Assembly (NCBI RefSeq): GCF_009765365.1
Contig: NZ_VTOM01000030.1
Span: forward strand, 1-64,000
Direction: 5' to 3'
Origin: Antarcticirhabdus aurantiaca
GTDB taxonomy: Bacteria > Pseudomonadota > Alphaproteobacteria > Rhizobiales > Rhizobiaceae
Length of the DNA stretch: 64,000 nt
In this document: positions 17,830 to 30,317 of the stretch, one piece after another
How positions within the stretch are numbered: the stretch's first letter is position 1
How the letters are laid out: every line of letters starts with the position of its first letter
Notes under the pieces: model-generated
The model's input: the letters and a program-made list of their open reading frames with translations, nothing else
What the model was told of the DNA's origin: nothing
Database searches by the model: none
Program-made: the position numbers and the translations under genes

Positions 17830-20800
17830 TCAGTCCAGCACCTTGTAGGGGAGGCGCGTCAGCATGGCGAGGCGAACCTGCTTCGCGGCCTCGTCCCAGG
17901 ACACCACCGTGCCGCCGCTGACCGTCTGCCGCGCCCCCGCGAGCCAGGGCCGGACCGCCTCGACCCAGGCCTCGACCTCGCCGAGGGGCGCGTAGCGCGC
18001 CGCCTCGCCCCCGACCTCGCGCAGGACCGGGATGTCGGAGGCCACCACCGGCAGGCCGGCGCGCAGGGCTTCGGCCACCGGCAGGCCGTAGCCCTCGTAG
18101 GTGGAGGGAAAAAGGAGGAGGTTGGCGCGGTCGTAGCCGTGCGCGATGTCGGCGTCGGAGGGCTGCTCGATCCAGAGGAGGCGCCGCCCGAACTCGGCGT
18201 GTTCGCGGATGCGCCTCGTCAGCGCGTCGACGTGCCAGCCCGGCTTGCCGAGGAGGACGAGGCGGGCGGGCGAGCCTTCCGCCCAGAGCGCCTCCATCAC
18301 GTCGAGGGCGAAGCCGTGGCGCTTGCGCACCTCGACGGTGCCGACCATCAGCGCGGCCGGTGCCTGCCCGTCGAAGGCCGCCAGGACGGCGGGGCTCGGC
18401 GTGCCGGCGGCCGGCAGGTTGGAACCGAGATGGAACCAGTTGACCTGGAGGCCGGAGCGGTGCGGCAGGCGCTCGCGCTCGATATAGGCCGTGACCTCGT
18501 CGGCGACGGCGCGCGAGATGCAGATGAGGCCGTCGCCGATCTCGGCCGCATGGGCCAGCCAGCGCTTGAAGGCGGGCGGCAGCGCCTCGCCGGTCAGCTC
18601 CGGATAAAGGATCGGCACGAGGTCGAAGACGCAGGTGTGGATGCGCCCGCCCGCGCCCCGCACCGCGTCGAAGAGTGGCTGGAACGCGGCGTATTCGAAC
18701 CAGCTGGAATCGAGCATCAGGAGGATGTCGCCCGGCCGGACGGTCAGCTCCGCGTCGATGTCGGCGCCGGGCGCCTCGCCGTCGAGCGCCAGGGCGAAGC
18801 CGTCCGCCGTCAGGAAGCGGCCGTCCTCCGTGCGCACGAAAGCCTGGACGTTGAGGCCGTTCTCCCCGAGCGCGGCGTAGCTCGACCGCACGAGCTCGCG
18901 CACCACGCGCTGGATGCCGGTCTTGAGGTTGTGCCGGGCCGTGTGGCTGACGTCGATCAGGAGACGGCGCTCGGTTTCGAGCCCCGCCGCGAGGGCCGGC
19001 GCGGCGGCCGCGAGCGCGCGACCGGCAGTCTCGACGGCTCGGCCGGGATGCCCGGCGAGCGCCGTTCCCGCGGCCCGGGTCAGGCCGTCCACCGCGGCGG
19101 CCTGCCGGCCGTGCCGGATCGTGCGGCGCACCACCTCGGCATAGGCCCGGGCCGCGCCCTCGTGGGAGTGGCGCTCGCGCACGAAGGCGCGGGCCCGCGC
19201 GCCGATCGCCTCGCGCTCGGCCGGCGGCATGGCGCGCAGGCGCTTCAGCGTTTGGGCAAGTTCGGCCGGCTCGGGCTGCTCGGACAGCTTCACGACGAGG
19301 TCGGATGAATAGTCCGCGAAGTCGGCATAGGCGTTGACGATCACCGGCCGGCCGCAGCCCATGAGCTGGAGCACGGCCGCGGAGGTTTCGCCGCGGGTCG
19401 TCGCCCGCAGCTGCACCGCGACGTCGCAGGCAAGGCAGTAGTCGCCGAAGGTCTCGGCTTCGAGGTGGCCGGTGATGACCACCCGCCCCTTCGAGGCGGC
19501 GACCTTGGCGCGCAGCTGCGCCGTCCAGCGATCGTCGGCGGCGTCTCCCGCCAGCACCAGCCGCGCCTTGGGATCGCTGCCGAAGGCGGTGAGGAAGCCG
19601 TCGACCACCGCGTCGAGGCGCTTGGCCGGGCTGACGACGCCGATCGACACGACGAGGAACTCGTCCTCCGCGACGCCGAGGGCCGCGCGCGCCCGGTCGC
19701 GCGCCTCGGGTCCCGCGTCGTCGGGCGTCGCGCGGGGCTGGCGCACCACGCTCACCTTGTCGGCGAGCTCGGGATGAAACCGGCGGATCAGCGTCGCGGC
19801 GAAGTTCGAATGGACGATCACCGCGTCGGCGGCGGCGATCTCCGGACCGCTCGCCGGCCAGTCGGCGATGGCGCCGTCCGTGCCCTTGGCGCGCAGCGTC
19901 TCGCTCGCGGCATTTCCGTGGGAGCGGGCGAGGTCGCGCTCGAAGAGGCCGGGCGCCTCGCCCAGCCGGTCGATCCAGGCCTTGAGATTGCTGAGATAAA
20001 CGTCGTGGAGGACGAGGATGCCGCCCGTCTGCGGCAGCAGCGACAGCATGTGGGTGTGAAAGGTCGAGTTGCCCATCTGGTAGACCACCGCGTCGAAGCC
20101 GGAGGCCTCCTCGGGCAGGCGCTCCCACGGCCGGGCGCGGTGGTTGCGGCAGGTTTCGGACGACAGGCTCTGCTTGTCGAGGAAGAGGTCGACCTCGGCA
20201 TGCTCCGACAAGGGGCCGAGGAGGTCGGCCGTGTAGTCGGAGATGCCGCTGCGCGCCGGCGGCAGCGGCGACAGCATGGCGACGCGCGGGCGGTGCCCGG
20301 CCTCCGCCGCGTTGCGCCGGGCCAGGAACTCGCGGTGGTTCTCGTGGACGAGCCGGGCGGAGCGCTCCCAGGTGAAGAGCTTCGAGCGATCGAGGCCGAA
20401 GGCGGCGACCTCGGCGCGCTTCTCGCCGTTCTCGATCAGCCCGACCATGGCCGCGGCGAAGGCCTGCGGGTTCCGCTCGTCGAACAGGAGGTCGGCGCGC
20501 CCGACGACTTCGCGCAGGCTCGAATTGTCGCCGGCCAGGACCGGCGTCCCGCAGGACATGGCCTCCAGGAGCGGCAGGCCGAAGCCCTCGTAGATCGAGG
20601 GAAACACGAAGAGTTCGGCGAGGTTGTAGAGGAGAACGAGGTCGTCGTCCGACACGAAGCCGGTGAGGACGACGTCCTCGCCCGACAGGCCGAGGCTCTT
20701 GGCGCGGGCGAGAAGGCGCGCGCGCGTTCCCGGATCCATGCGGCAGACGATGGCGAGCTGGCGCGCGTCGCGAAGCTGGCGGGGCAGGAGCGCGAAGGCC

Positions 20801-21549
20801 TCGATCGCGCCTTCGAGGTTCTTTCGATGGTCGGCGCCGCCGGTGTAAAGGACGAAGGGTCGCTTCAGGCCGAGATCGGCGGCGAAGCGCGCGCGATGGG
20901 CTTCCGCGTCGGCGACCCGGCGGAAGCGGGAGTCCACCGCCGCGGCGATGTTGACGACGCGCTCGGGGGCGATGCCGAGATGCTCGATGAGGTCGCGCCG
21001 CGTCGCCTCGGAGATCGCGAACAGCATGTCGTAGGAGGCGAGGCACTCGAGCGCGCCGCGATACCAGGCGGCGTAGGCCTCGTTGGTGAGATAGAAGTCG
21101 GGAAAGAGCCGCGGGATGAGGTCGTAGACCGTCGCGGTCCGGATCGTGCCGGGCAGGATCTCGCGGGAATAAACGGGCAGCGCAGCGCCCTCCTCGTAGC
21201 CCTCGATCGGGCTGGAGACGTGGAGGATGTCGGGCGCCAGGGCACGGGCCGAGGCGGCGGCGGAAAAGCCGCGCAGGACCGACTGCTCGGCGACCGGTCC
21301 CTCCAGCCGTCCCGGGTCGCCGTAGCGGCGCAGGACCGACGGGGCCGGATCGCGCAAGGCGTCCTCGATCTCGCCGATCGCCTCGGGAAACGCCCCGTTG
21401 ACGAAGCCGACGACGTTGAGAGGCTCGGGCGCGTCCGCCTCGATCCTCAAAAGCGCCTCGGCCAGGGACAGGGTGTAGCGGCCGATGCCGCGATGGCGCG
21501 AATTGGCCGTCTGGCAGCCCTGAAGGTCGAGAAGGAGCCGATCGGTCAA
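17830..21549 (-). CDS. Giant glycosyltransferase with three tandem GT4 modules
   Basis: A 1239-residue protein made of three GT-B/GT4-type units. Module 1 (about 1-425) opens with RHRGIGRYTLSLAEALLR and has PSIYEGFGLPLLEAMSCG. Module 2 (about 430-800) opens MLSPLPPARSGISDYTADLL and has QLMGCGRPVIVNAYADF, with a weaker E-x7-E signature. Module 3 (about 870-1239) opens RLLIDVSHTARHNLKTGIQR and has PSTYEGYGLPVAEALRAG. No signal peptide or membrane helices are seen, so it acts on the cytosolic side. It could add several sugars in sequence to a lipid-linked or protein acceptor. The donors are not readable; GDP-deoxymannose and dTDP-rhamnose are candidates from neighbouring pathways. Confidence 0.9.
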   Translation of the reverse strand: MTDRLLLDLQGCQTANSRHRGIGRYTLSLAEALLRIEADAPEPLNVVGFVNGAFPEAIGEIEDALRDPAPSVLRRYGDPGRLEGPVAEQSVLRGFSAAASARALAPDILHVSSPIEGYEEGAALPVYSREILPGTIRTATVYDLIPRLFPDFYLTNEAYAAWYRGALECLASYDMLFAISEATRRDLIEHLGIAPERVVNIAAAVDSRFRRVADAEAHRARFAADLGLKRPFVLYTGGADHRKNLEGAIEAFALLPRQLRDARQLAIVCRMDPGTRARLLARAKSLGLSGEDVVLTGFVSDDDLVLLYNLAELFVFPSIYEGFGLPLLEAMSCGTPVLAGDNSSLREVVGRADLLFDERNPQAFAAAMVGLIENGEKRAEVAAFGLDRSKLFTWERSARLVHENHREFLARRNAAEAGHRPRVAMLSPLPPARSGISDYTADLLGPLSEHAEVDLFLDKQSLSSETCRNHRARPWERLPEEASGFDAVVYQMGNSTFHTHMLSLLPQTGGILVLHDVYLSNLKAWIDRLGEAPGLFERDLARSHGNAASETLRAKGTDGAIADWPASGPEIAAADAVIVHSNFAATLIRRFHPELADKVSVVRQPRATPDDAGPEARDRARAALGVAEDEFLVVSIGVVSPAKRLDAVVDGFLTAFGSDPKARLVLAGDAADDRWTAQLRAKVAASKGRVVITGHLEAETFGDYCLACDVAVQLRATTRGETSAAVLQLMGCGRPVIVNAYADFADYSSDLVVKLSEQPEPAELAQTLKRLRAMPPAEREAIGARARAFVRERHSHEGAARAYAEVVRRTIRHGRQAAAVDGLTRAAGTALAGHPGRAVETAGRALAAAAPALAAGLETERRLLIDVSHTARHNLKTGIQRVVRELVRSSYAALGENGLNVQAFVRTEDGRFLTADGFALALDGEAPGADIDAELTVRPGDILLMLDSSWFEYAAFQPLFDAVRGAGGRIHTCVFDLVPILYPELTGEALPPAFKRWLAHAAEIGDGLICISRAVADEVTAYIERERLPHRSGLQVNWFHLGSNLPAAGTPSPAVLAAFDGQAPAALMVGTVEVRKRHGFALDVMEALWAEGSPARLVLLGKPGWHVDALTRRIREHAEFGRRLLWIEQPSDADIAHGYDRANLLLFPSTYEGYGLPVAEALRAGLPVVASDIPVLREVGGEAARYAPLGEVEAWVEAVRPWLAGARQTVSGGTVVSWDEAAKQVRLAMLTRLPYKVLD

Positions 21550-21616
21550 CGGGCGGGGTCTCCGGAAATGAACAAGGACGCGGGCGAGGCGGCGCTCGGA
21601 GCGCCGGGCACGGCCG

Positions 21617-22756
21617 TCAGCGGCGCGCCAGCGCCTTCAGCCGGATGCGCCGGGCGAGCTCCTTGGACGCGTATTTCAGCTCCAGCCCGAGCGGTACGAT
21701 CCCGCCCGCCGCCGCGCCGAACCGCGTCGGGCGGCGGAACGGCCTCAGCAGCCGGTGGGCGAGCCGCCGCGCCCGGTTCATTTGGCGGCGCGCGAACACC
21801 ACGAGGCGCCAGGCTTTCGAGCGCTCGATCTCGGCAAGCTGATGCTGCACGCCCTGGAGTGCGTGATGGATGCGCTCGTGCTCGCGGGCGGCTGCGGAGA
21901 GGTGCTTCTCTAGCTCCGCCTGCGCGTCGGTCTCGCGCCGTTCGAGAGTCTCGCGATGTGCGGCTTCGAGCTCCGCCGCGTGGCGCTCGGCGGCGGCGCG
22001 CTCGGTGGTGAGCTGGTCGAGAAGGCCGGCATAGCTGGTTTGCGAGGCGTCGAGCGCCTCGCGCAGGCCGACCGTATAGGCCGTCTCGAACTCGTCGAAG
22101 ACGTTGGGCGGGACGGCCAGCCGATCGGCGAGCTCGCGCCGTTCTTCGGCAACGTAGTAGCGGCTCAGCCCGTCGAAATAGGCCAGTTCGTAGCGATGGG
22201 AGAGAACGCGGTCCTCCCATGCCATATGGGTCGGCTCGGACCGGCTCGGGAAGGTCGCCTCGATCACGAGGATCCAGGGCCGGATCGCGTCGAGGTCGAG
22301 GCCGGCGAGGACCTTGTCCTCGGCGCCCTCGACGTCGATCTTGAGGAAGTGGATCGGCCGGTCGCGGATGTCGGCGAGGAGCTCGTTCAGCGTCGTCACC
22401 GGCACGCGCCGCTCCTCGACGGCGCGGCCCGCCTCGCGGTGGAAGCGCGCGACCTCGCCGTCGAGCGTCGACAATCCCGTCTCGCCGACGACGTGGAAGG
22501 TCATCTCGCCGGCCGTGTCCGACAGGGCGGCGAGGACGTTGCGGTCGCGCGGGCGATCGGCCTCGAAGCGGGCGTGGAATTCGGCCACGGGCTCGACGTT
22601 GATGCCCGACCAGCCCCGGTCGTAGAAAGCCTTGGTGACGCTATCGACCTTCGGATCGAAGGCTCCGACGTCGACATAGGTGCCGTTCCAGACGTGGGCG
22701 AGCGCCCGGTACAGGACGACGTCCTCGAAGTTCTGGGCGAAGGACACGAATTTCAT
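21617..22756 (-). CDS. FkbM family methyltransferase with C-terminal coiled coil
   Basis: A 379-residue SAM-dependent methyltransferase. The FkbM domain covers about 1-210, with SFAQNFEDVVLYRAL, the SAM-binding start TYVDVGAFDPKVDSVTKAFY, and the conserved IHFLKIDVEGAEDKVLAGLD. Residues about 235-310 are Glu/Arg/His-rich and read as a coiled coil (LTTERAAAERHAAELEAAHR), and the end is strongly basic. Members O-methylate sugars of surface polysaccharides. It sits between the triple glycosyltransferase and a GDP-mannose dehydratase, so methylation of a chain-terminal sugar is plausible. The ATG at 22756 is chosen; the open frame upstream overlaps the next gene. Confidence 0.88.
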   Translation of the reverse strand: MKFVSFAQNFEDVVLYRALAHVWNGTYVDVGAFDPKVDSVTKAFYDRGWSGINVEPVAEFHARFEADRPRDRNVLAALSDTAGEMTFHVVGETGLSTLDGEVARFHREAGRAVEERRVPVTTLNELLADIRDRPIHFLKIDVEGAEDKVLAGLDLDAIRPWILVIEATFPSRSEPTHMAWEDRVLSHRYELAYFDGLSRYYVAEERRELADRLAVPPNVFDEFETAYTVGLREALDASQTSYAGLLDQLTTERAAAERHAAELEAAHRETLERRETDAQAELEKHLSAAAREHERIHHALQGVQHQLAEIERSKAWRLVVFARRQMNRARRLAHRLLRPFRRPTRFGAAAGGIVPLGLELKYASKELARRIRLKALARR

Positions 22757-22803
22757 GGCGGCACCGGATTGGCGCGCCGCGCGCGAGGCGCCAGCGCGAA
22801 GGG

Positions 22804-23838
22804 TCAGAACGTCACGGCTCCGCGCGCGACGCGGTCGTGGTCGGTCCGCGCCATCAGCGCGGCGAGCTCGCTCAGGTCCATGGCGGGCGACCAGCCGAGC
22901 CGCTCGCGCGCCTTGGACGCGTTTCCGACGAGGACGTCGATGTCGACGGGGCGGAAGAAGGCGGGGTTGACGGCCACGACGCGCTTGTTCGAGCGCCGGT
23001 CGAAGCCTTCCTCGCCCTCGCCCTCGCCGCGCCACTCGATCTCCAGCCCGATGGCCGCGCCCGCCGCCTCGACGAAGCGGCGCACCGTCGTGGTGGTGCC
23101 CGTGGCGAGGATGAAGTCGTCGCCGGCCGGCTGCTGCAGCATGCGCCACATGGCCTCGACGTAGTCGCCGGCAAAGCCCCAGTCGCGCTTGGCGGACAGG
23201 TTGCCGAGCTCCAGGAGCTCCTGGCGGCCCTGCGCGATCCGCGCGAGGCCGAGCGTGATCTTGCGCGTCACGAACTCGGCGCCGCGAAGCGGGCTCTCGT
23301 GGTTGAACAGGATGCCGCACGAGGCGTGGATGCCGTAGCTCTCGCGATAGTTCACGGTGATGCCGTGGCCGTAGAGCTTGGCGACGCCGTAGGGGCTGCG
23401 CGGCCGGAAGGGCGTGTCCTCGCTCTGCGGCATCTCGCGCACCGCCCCGAACATTTCCGAGGTCGAGGCCTGGAAGAAGCGCGTCTGCGGCGAGCGGGCG
23501 CGGATCGCCTCCAGGATGCGGCAGACGGCGACGGCGTCGATGTCGGCGGTGTAGAGCGGTTGCTGCCAGGAGGAGCCGACGAAGGACTGCGCGCCGAGAT
23601 TGTAGAACTCGTCCGGCCGGACGCGCTCCACCGCGTCCTGGATCATCGACAGGTCGGCGAGGTCGAAGCGGCACAGCTCGACCTCTCCCGCGATGCCGAG
23701 TTCGACGAGGCGCGGCAGCGGCGCCTCGGGAAGCCGTCGCACGCCGCCATAGACCTTGTAGCCCTTTTCCACCAGGAGCTTGGCGAGATAGGCGCCGTCC
23801 TGGCCGGAAATGCCGGTGACAAAGGCTGTCGGGGCCAT
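22804..23838 (-). CDS. gmd: GDP-mannose 4,6-dehydratase, paralog 1
   Basis: A 344-residue short-chain dehydrogenase/reductase that converts GDP-D-mannose to GDP-4-keto-6-deoxy-mannose. NAD-binding [14 protein letters not shown] is at the N-terminus, followed by [17 protein letters not shown]; the catalytic region has STSEMFG, SPYGVAKLYG (Tyr-x3-Lys) and [16 protein letters not shown]. The product feeds GDP-fucose, GDP-rhamnose or GDP-perosamine pathways; no dedicated reductase or aminotransferase is in the window. Compared with the second copy at 27114-28088 it carries an insertion, GEGEGEEGFDRRSNKR, near the C-terminus. The ATG at 23838 follows a leader that is not conserved. Confidence 0.92.
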   Translation of the reverse strand: MAPTAFVTGISGQDGAYLAKLLVEKGYKVYGGVRRLPEAPLPRLVELGIAGEVELCRFDLADLSMIQDAVERVRPDEFYNLGAQSFVGSSWQQPLYTADIDAVAVCRILEAIRARSPQTRFFQASTSEMFGAVREMPQSEDTPFRPRSPYGVAKLYGHGITVNYRESYGIHASCGILFNHESPLRGAEFVTRKITLGLARIAQGRQELLELGNLSAKRDWGFAGDYVEAMWRMLQQPAGDDFILATGTTTTVRRFVEAAGAAIGLEIEWRGEGEGEEGFDRRSNKRVVAVNPAFFRPVDIDVLVGNASKARERLGWSPAMDLSELAALMARTDHDRVARGAVTF

Positions 23839-24057
23839 GGGGATCGGGTGCTCTCTGCTTGTCCGATGTTGCGGGGCATCAACACCAGCCCCCGGCATTC
23901 GTCAAGGCGAGCGCCGGCCCGCCCGCGCGCGCCATCACCTGCTTGGCAGCCGTCCGCGTTTAAGCTTTGATCAGGCTGGTCCCGCTACCATGCCGCAGCG
24001 CACGAAGCCTTCGCCGACCTTCAAACGCCTATCTTTTACTTCGGAGATCTTATTGTC

Positions 24058-25467
24058 ATGGCTGAGATTGCGGATTACCGCGCCCTGTTGTCGGGCACGT
24101 CCTGGTATCGCGACGGGGTATCGAACCAGTCGGTCTTCCTGACCTATTCCTTCGACGCGACGGCGCAGAGCTACCTCAAGGCGCGCGATCCGGTCGGAGC
24201 CTCCACCTTCCAGCCGTTGAGCGAGGGCGAGAAGGCGGTGGTGCGCGCCGCGCTCGACGCCTGGGCGAGCATCAGCGGCATCCGCTTCTTTGAAACGACG
24301 CGCCACCAGGGCGACCTGACCTTCGGCTTCTTCGACTTCGCCCGCATGTCGCCGGCCTCGGACGCAGCGGGCTACGCCTACTTCCCCCAGGCGGTGGCGG
24401 TGCAGAGCGGCGGGACGGTGCGTCCCTATTCCGGCGAGAGCCTCGACGGCGGCGACGTCTACTTCGACGCCGGTTATCGCCAGAGCCCTTATTTCGCCGG
24501 CGACTTCATGCATGTCGCCCTCCACGAGATCGGCCACGCGCTCGGGCTGAAGCATCCCTTCGAAGCGTCCGATGCCAATCCGGACGTTCTGACCAGGGCG
24601 TCCGACAACGGCACCAACACGGTTATGAGCTACGACCAGGCGGTTCGCTCCTCCCGGCTCGGGCCCTTCGACGTCGCGGCGATCCAGTCGATCTACGGCG
24701 GACCTGCCGCCGACGGCACCCACGTCGCCTCCTGGGGCTGGGACCAGGCCAATGAGCGCCTGACGCAGAACGGCACGGCGGCGGCCGAGATCCTGCGCGG
24801 CACGGGCGCGGACGACGTCATCCGCTCCATGGGCGGCGCCGACGTGATCTCGACGCTGCAGGGGCGCGACTACATCATCCTGGCCGGCCAGGCGGCCGAG
24901 GTGAATGGCGGCTCGGGCATCGACACCGTGAACACGGGTCTTGCCAGCTTCAACCGCGCGGCCCTCGGCGGCACGGACGACCTGCGCCACCTCAGCCTCG
25001 CCGGCGGCGGCAGCCAGACCTTCATCAACGTCGAGCGCCTCGTCTTCGGCGCCGAAACGATCGCCTTCGACGTGGGCGGCCCCGCCGGCCAGATCTACCG
25101 CATGTACCAGGCCGCCTTCGATCGCACCCCCGACAAGGCCGGCCTCAGCTTCAACCTCGCCAACTACGAGAACAAGGGCTTCACGCTGAAGGACATGGCG
25201 AACTTCTTCGTCGTCTCGCCCGAATTCGCCAGGCTCCACGGCGCCAACGCCACCGACACCGCCTTCGTGACGGCGATGTACGCCAACGTCCTCGATCGTG
25301 CCCCCGAGGCCGCGGGCCTCAACTACTACCTGGAGCGGCTCGGCAGCGGCGTCTGGGACCGGGCGCACGTCCTTGCCGGTTTCTCGGAAAGCCCGGAGAA
25401 CATTTCGCTCGTCGGCACCTCGATCGCGAACGGCATCTCCCTCGACACCGCGATCCTTCTTGCCTGA
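24058..25467 (+). CDS. Secreted zinc metalloprotease (serralysin/matrixin-like) with DUF4214 C-terminus
   Basis: A 469-residue metzincin-type protease. It has the zinc site HEIGHALGLKH (His156, His160, His166; Glu157 catalytic) and a Met-turn at VMSYD (Met190). After the catalytic domain comes a short region resembling degenerate RTX repeats (GTGADDVIRSMGGADVI, GGSGIDTV), then a DUF4214 domain (about 345-450) with YRMYQAAFDRTPDKAGLSFN and MYANVLDRAPEAAGLNYYLE. There is no N-terminal signal peptide; the C-terminus ends in a hydrophobic LDTAILLA, as type I substrates do. The type I ATPase and adaptor at 28481-31721 are likely its exporter. It is a plus-strand gene embedded in a minus-strand polysaccharide region. 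Confidence 0.88.
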   Translation: MAEIADYRALLSGTSWYRDGVSNQSVFLTYSFDATAQSYLKARDPVGASTFQPLSEGEKAVVRAALDAWASISGIRFFETTRHQGDLTFGFFDFARMSPASDAAGYAYFPQAVAVQSGGTVRPYSGESLDGGDVYFDAGYRQSPYFAGDFMHVALHEIGHALGLKHPFEASDANPDVLTRASDNGTNTVMSYDQAVRSSRLGPFDVAAIQSIYGGPAADGTHVASWGWDQANERLTQNGTAAAEILRGTGADDVIRSMGGADVISTLQGRDYIILAGQAAEVNGGSGIDTVNTGLASFNRAALGGTDDLRHLSLAGGGSQTFINVERLVFGAETIAFDVGGPAGQIYRMYQAAFDRTPDKAGLSFNLANYENKGFTLKDMANFFVVSPEFARLHGANATDTAFVTAMYANVLDRAPEAAGLNYYLERLGSGVWDRAHVLAGFSESPENISLVGTSIANGISLDTAILLA

Positions 25468-25515
25468 GGCTTTGCGCGATCCGCCCGGTTCCGCACGGAG
25501 CCGGGCACGCGCGTC

Positions 25516-26256
25516 TCATCCCTCGTAGCGCGTCATGACTTCCTCGAAGGGACCGTCGTCGACGATGCGGCCGTGTTCGAGGCGGATGGCGCGGGTGCAG
25601 TAGGGGGCGAGGATGCTCTTGGAGTGCGAGGCGAGGACGAGGATGCCCGCCTGGCCGATGAAGGACTGGATGCGCTGGTTGGCCTTTTCCATGAAGGCCG
25701 CGTCGCCCGCGCCGATGCCCTCGTCGAGAAGAAGGACCTCCGGCTTGATGCTGGTCGAGACCGCGAAGGACAGGCGCGTCTGCATGCCGGCCGAATAGGT
25801 GCGGATCGGCATGTCGAGGAAGGGGCCGAGCTCGGTGAAGGCGACGATGTCCTCCATCCGCCGCTCGACCTCCTCGCGGCTGAGGCCGAGATAAAGCGAG
25901 CGCAGGCGGATGTTGTCGTAGCCCGTGCCGTCCGGATCCATGCCGAAGCCGATGTCGAACAAGGGCGCGATCTTGCCCTCGACGCGGATCGAGCCGGTCT
26001 GGGGCGGGTAGATGCCGGACAGGACGCGCAGAAGCGTCGTCTTGCCCGCGCCGTTATGGCCGATCAGCGCGACGCGCTCGCCCATCCCGATGTCGATGTT
26101 GATGTCGCTGAGCGCCTGGACGCAGGCCCGGTCGTTGCGGTCGGAGCCGATCCGCCCGCCCGTCGCGCTCGCCATGATGCGGTTGCGTAAGGAACGCGTC
26201 GACGTGCCGTAGATCGGAAAGCTCACCGACACGTTCTGGAGACGAATGGAGTTCAA
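25516..26256 (-). CDS. Polysaccharide ABC exporter ATP-binding protein (KpsT/Wzt-like)
   Basis: A 246-residue ATPase. Walker A is GHNGAGKTT, signature YSAGMQTRLSFAVS and Walker B VLLLDEGIGAGD; together with GYDNIRLRSLYLGLSREEV this is the pattern of capsule and O-antigen exporters. It has no C-terminal carbohydrate-binding extension, so it resembles KpsT or the short Wzt forms that do not read a terminal modification. It pairs with the permease encoded 6 bp upstream to flip undecaprenyl- or lipid-linked glycan across the inner membrane. Confidence 0.92.
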   Translation of the reverse strand: MNSIRLQNVSVSFPIYGTSTRSLRNRIMASATGGRIGSDRNDRACVQALSDINIDIGMGERVALIGHNGAGKTTLLRVLSGIYPPQTGSIRVEGKIAPLFDIGFGMDPDGTGYDNIRLRSLYLGLSREEVERRMEDIVAFTELGPFLDMPIRTYSAGMQTRLSFAVSTSIKPEVLLLDEGIGAGDAAFMEKANQRIQSFIGQAGILVLASHSKSILAPYCTRAIRLEHGRIVDDGPFEEVMTRYEG

Positions 26257-26262
26257 GGGGGC

Positions 26263-27090
26263 TCAGACCCAGTAGGGGATGCGCCAGCGGAAGCGGGCGT
26301 AGAAGAAGAAGGCGACGAGGCCCGTCGCCAGCGTGAAGGCGAGCGCGACGCTCCAGTTGGTCACCGAGGGCGCATGGCCCAGAAGCGGCCCGCGCACGAC
26401 CTCGATGAGGTGGTAGAGCGGGTTCCACTCGGCGATGAAACGGCGCTGCTTGAGGTTCTCGACGTGCCAGATGACGGGCGTCACGAAGAACAGCGTCTGC
26501 GTGACGTTGGCCATCAGCGGCGGGATGTCCCGGAAGCGTGCGCTCAGCGTCCCGAAGAACAGCGCCAGCGACAGGCCGTTGACGAGGATCAGCGCGAGGC
26601 CGGGAATGACGAGAAGCCCCGCCCAACCCGGATTGATCTGGAAGATCAGGAGCGTGATGACGACGATGACGGCGTTGTGGAGGAAGGTCACCACCGAGCG
26701 CCAGACCAGGCGGATGGCGTGGAGGCTGAGGGGGGCCGGCATCTGCTTGATCATCGCCTCGGCCCCCGTGAAGGTGCCGCAGCCCTCCAGGATGAAGCCC
26801 GACAGCAGGGTCCAGACGACGATGCCGATGCACAGATAGGGTAGATATTCGGCAAGCGGCATGCCGAACAGCGCCCCGTAGGTGACGCCAAGGCCCGCCA
26901 CGAAGGCGGCCAGCGAGAGCGTGATCCAGAACGGCCCGAAGATCGAGCGCCGGTAGCGCTGGCGCATGTCGAGCCAGCCCATCGTGCTCCACAGGTCCAC
27001 GCGCCCGAAGCCGTCGGCGAGGTCGGCGAGCGTCGAGCGGACCGGCGCGCGCCGATAGGTGCTGGCGTCGTGATGGAGGATCGTGGACAG
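26263..27090 (-). CDS. Polysaccharide ABC exporter permease (KpsM/Wzm-like)
   Basis: A 275-residue ABC-2 type inner-membrane permease with about six helices. It contains WLDMRQRYRRSIFGPFWITL, the cytoplasmic entry motif of KpsM/Wzm proteins, and ends WNPLYHLIEVVRGPLLG followed by two helices. No ATG lies near the expected N-terminus. I chose a CTG at 27090, reading (M)STILHHDASTYRRAPVRS, because AAGGAG is 7 nt upstream and the preceding gmd gene ends at 27114. It works with the ATPase gene immediately downstream. Confidence 0.88.
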   Translation of the reverse strand: MSTILHHDASTYRRAPVRSTLADLADGFGRVDLWSTMGWLDMRQRYRRSIFGPFWITLSLAAFVAGLGVTYGALFGMPLAEYLPYLCIGIVVWTLLSGFILEGCGTFTGAEAMIKQMPAPLSLHAIRLVWRSVVTFLHNAVIVVITLLIFQINPGWAGLLVIPGLALILVNGLSLALFFGTLSARFRDIPPLMANVTQTLFFVTPVIWHVENLKQRRFIAEWNPLYHLIEVVRGPLLGHAPSVTNWSVALAFTLATGLVAFFFYARFRWRIPYWV

Positions 27091-27097
27091 GACGGCT

Positions 27098-27103
27098 CTC
27101 CTT
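27098..27103 (-). promoter_or_regulatory. Shine-Dalgarno site supporting a CTG start
   Basis: On the minus strand AAGGAG stands 7 nt before a CTG codon at 27090. It is the only good ribosome site in the 23-bp gap after gmd, and it decides the permease start. Confidence 0.6.
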
Positions 27104-27113
27104 CGCGGCCGGC

Positions 27114-30253
<3,140 letters not shown>

Positions 30254-30317
30254 GGCCGACACCGGCCTTGCTGCGAGCCGGCGCGCCGGCTGGACGAGAC
30301 GAACAAAGGCAGGAACC

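Noticed and set aside
19465-22011. An 848-codon plus-strand frame opposite the triple glycosyltransferase and methyltransferase
   Set aside because: No recognisable domain, and the composition is that of an antisense frame; the minus-strand genes explain the region.
24780-24960. A full RTX calcium-binding repeat domain in the metalloprotease
   Set aside because: Only two degenerate GGxG-like stretches are visible, not a run of nonapeptide repeats, so I describe it as degenerate only.
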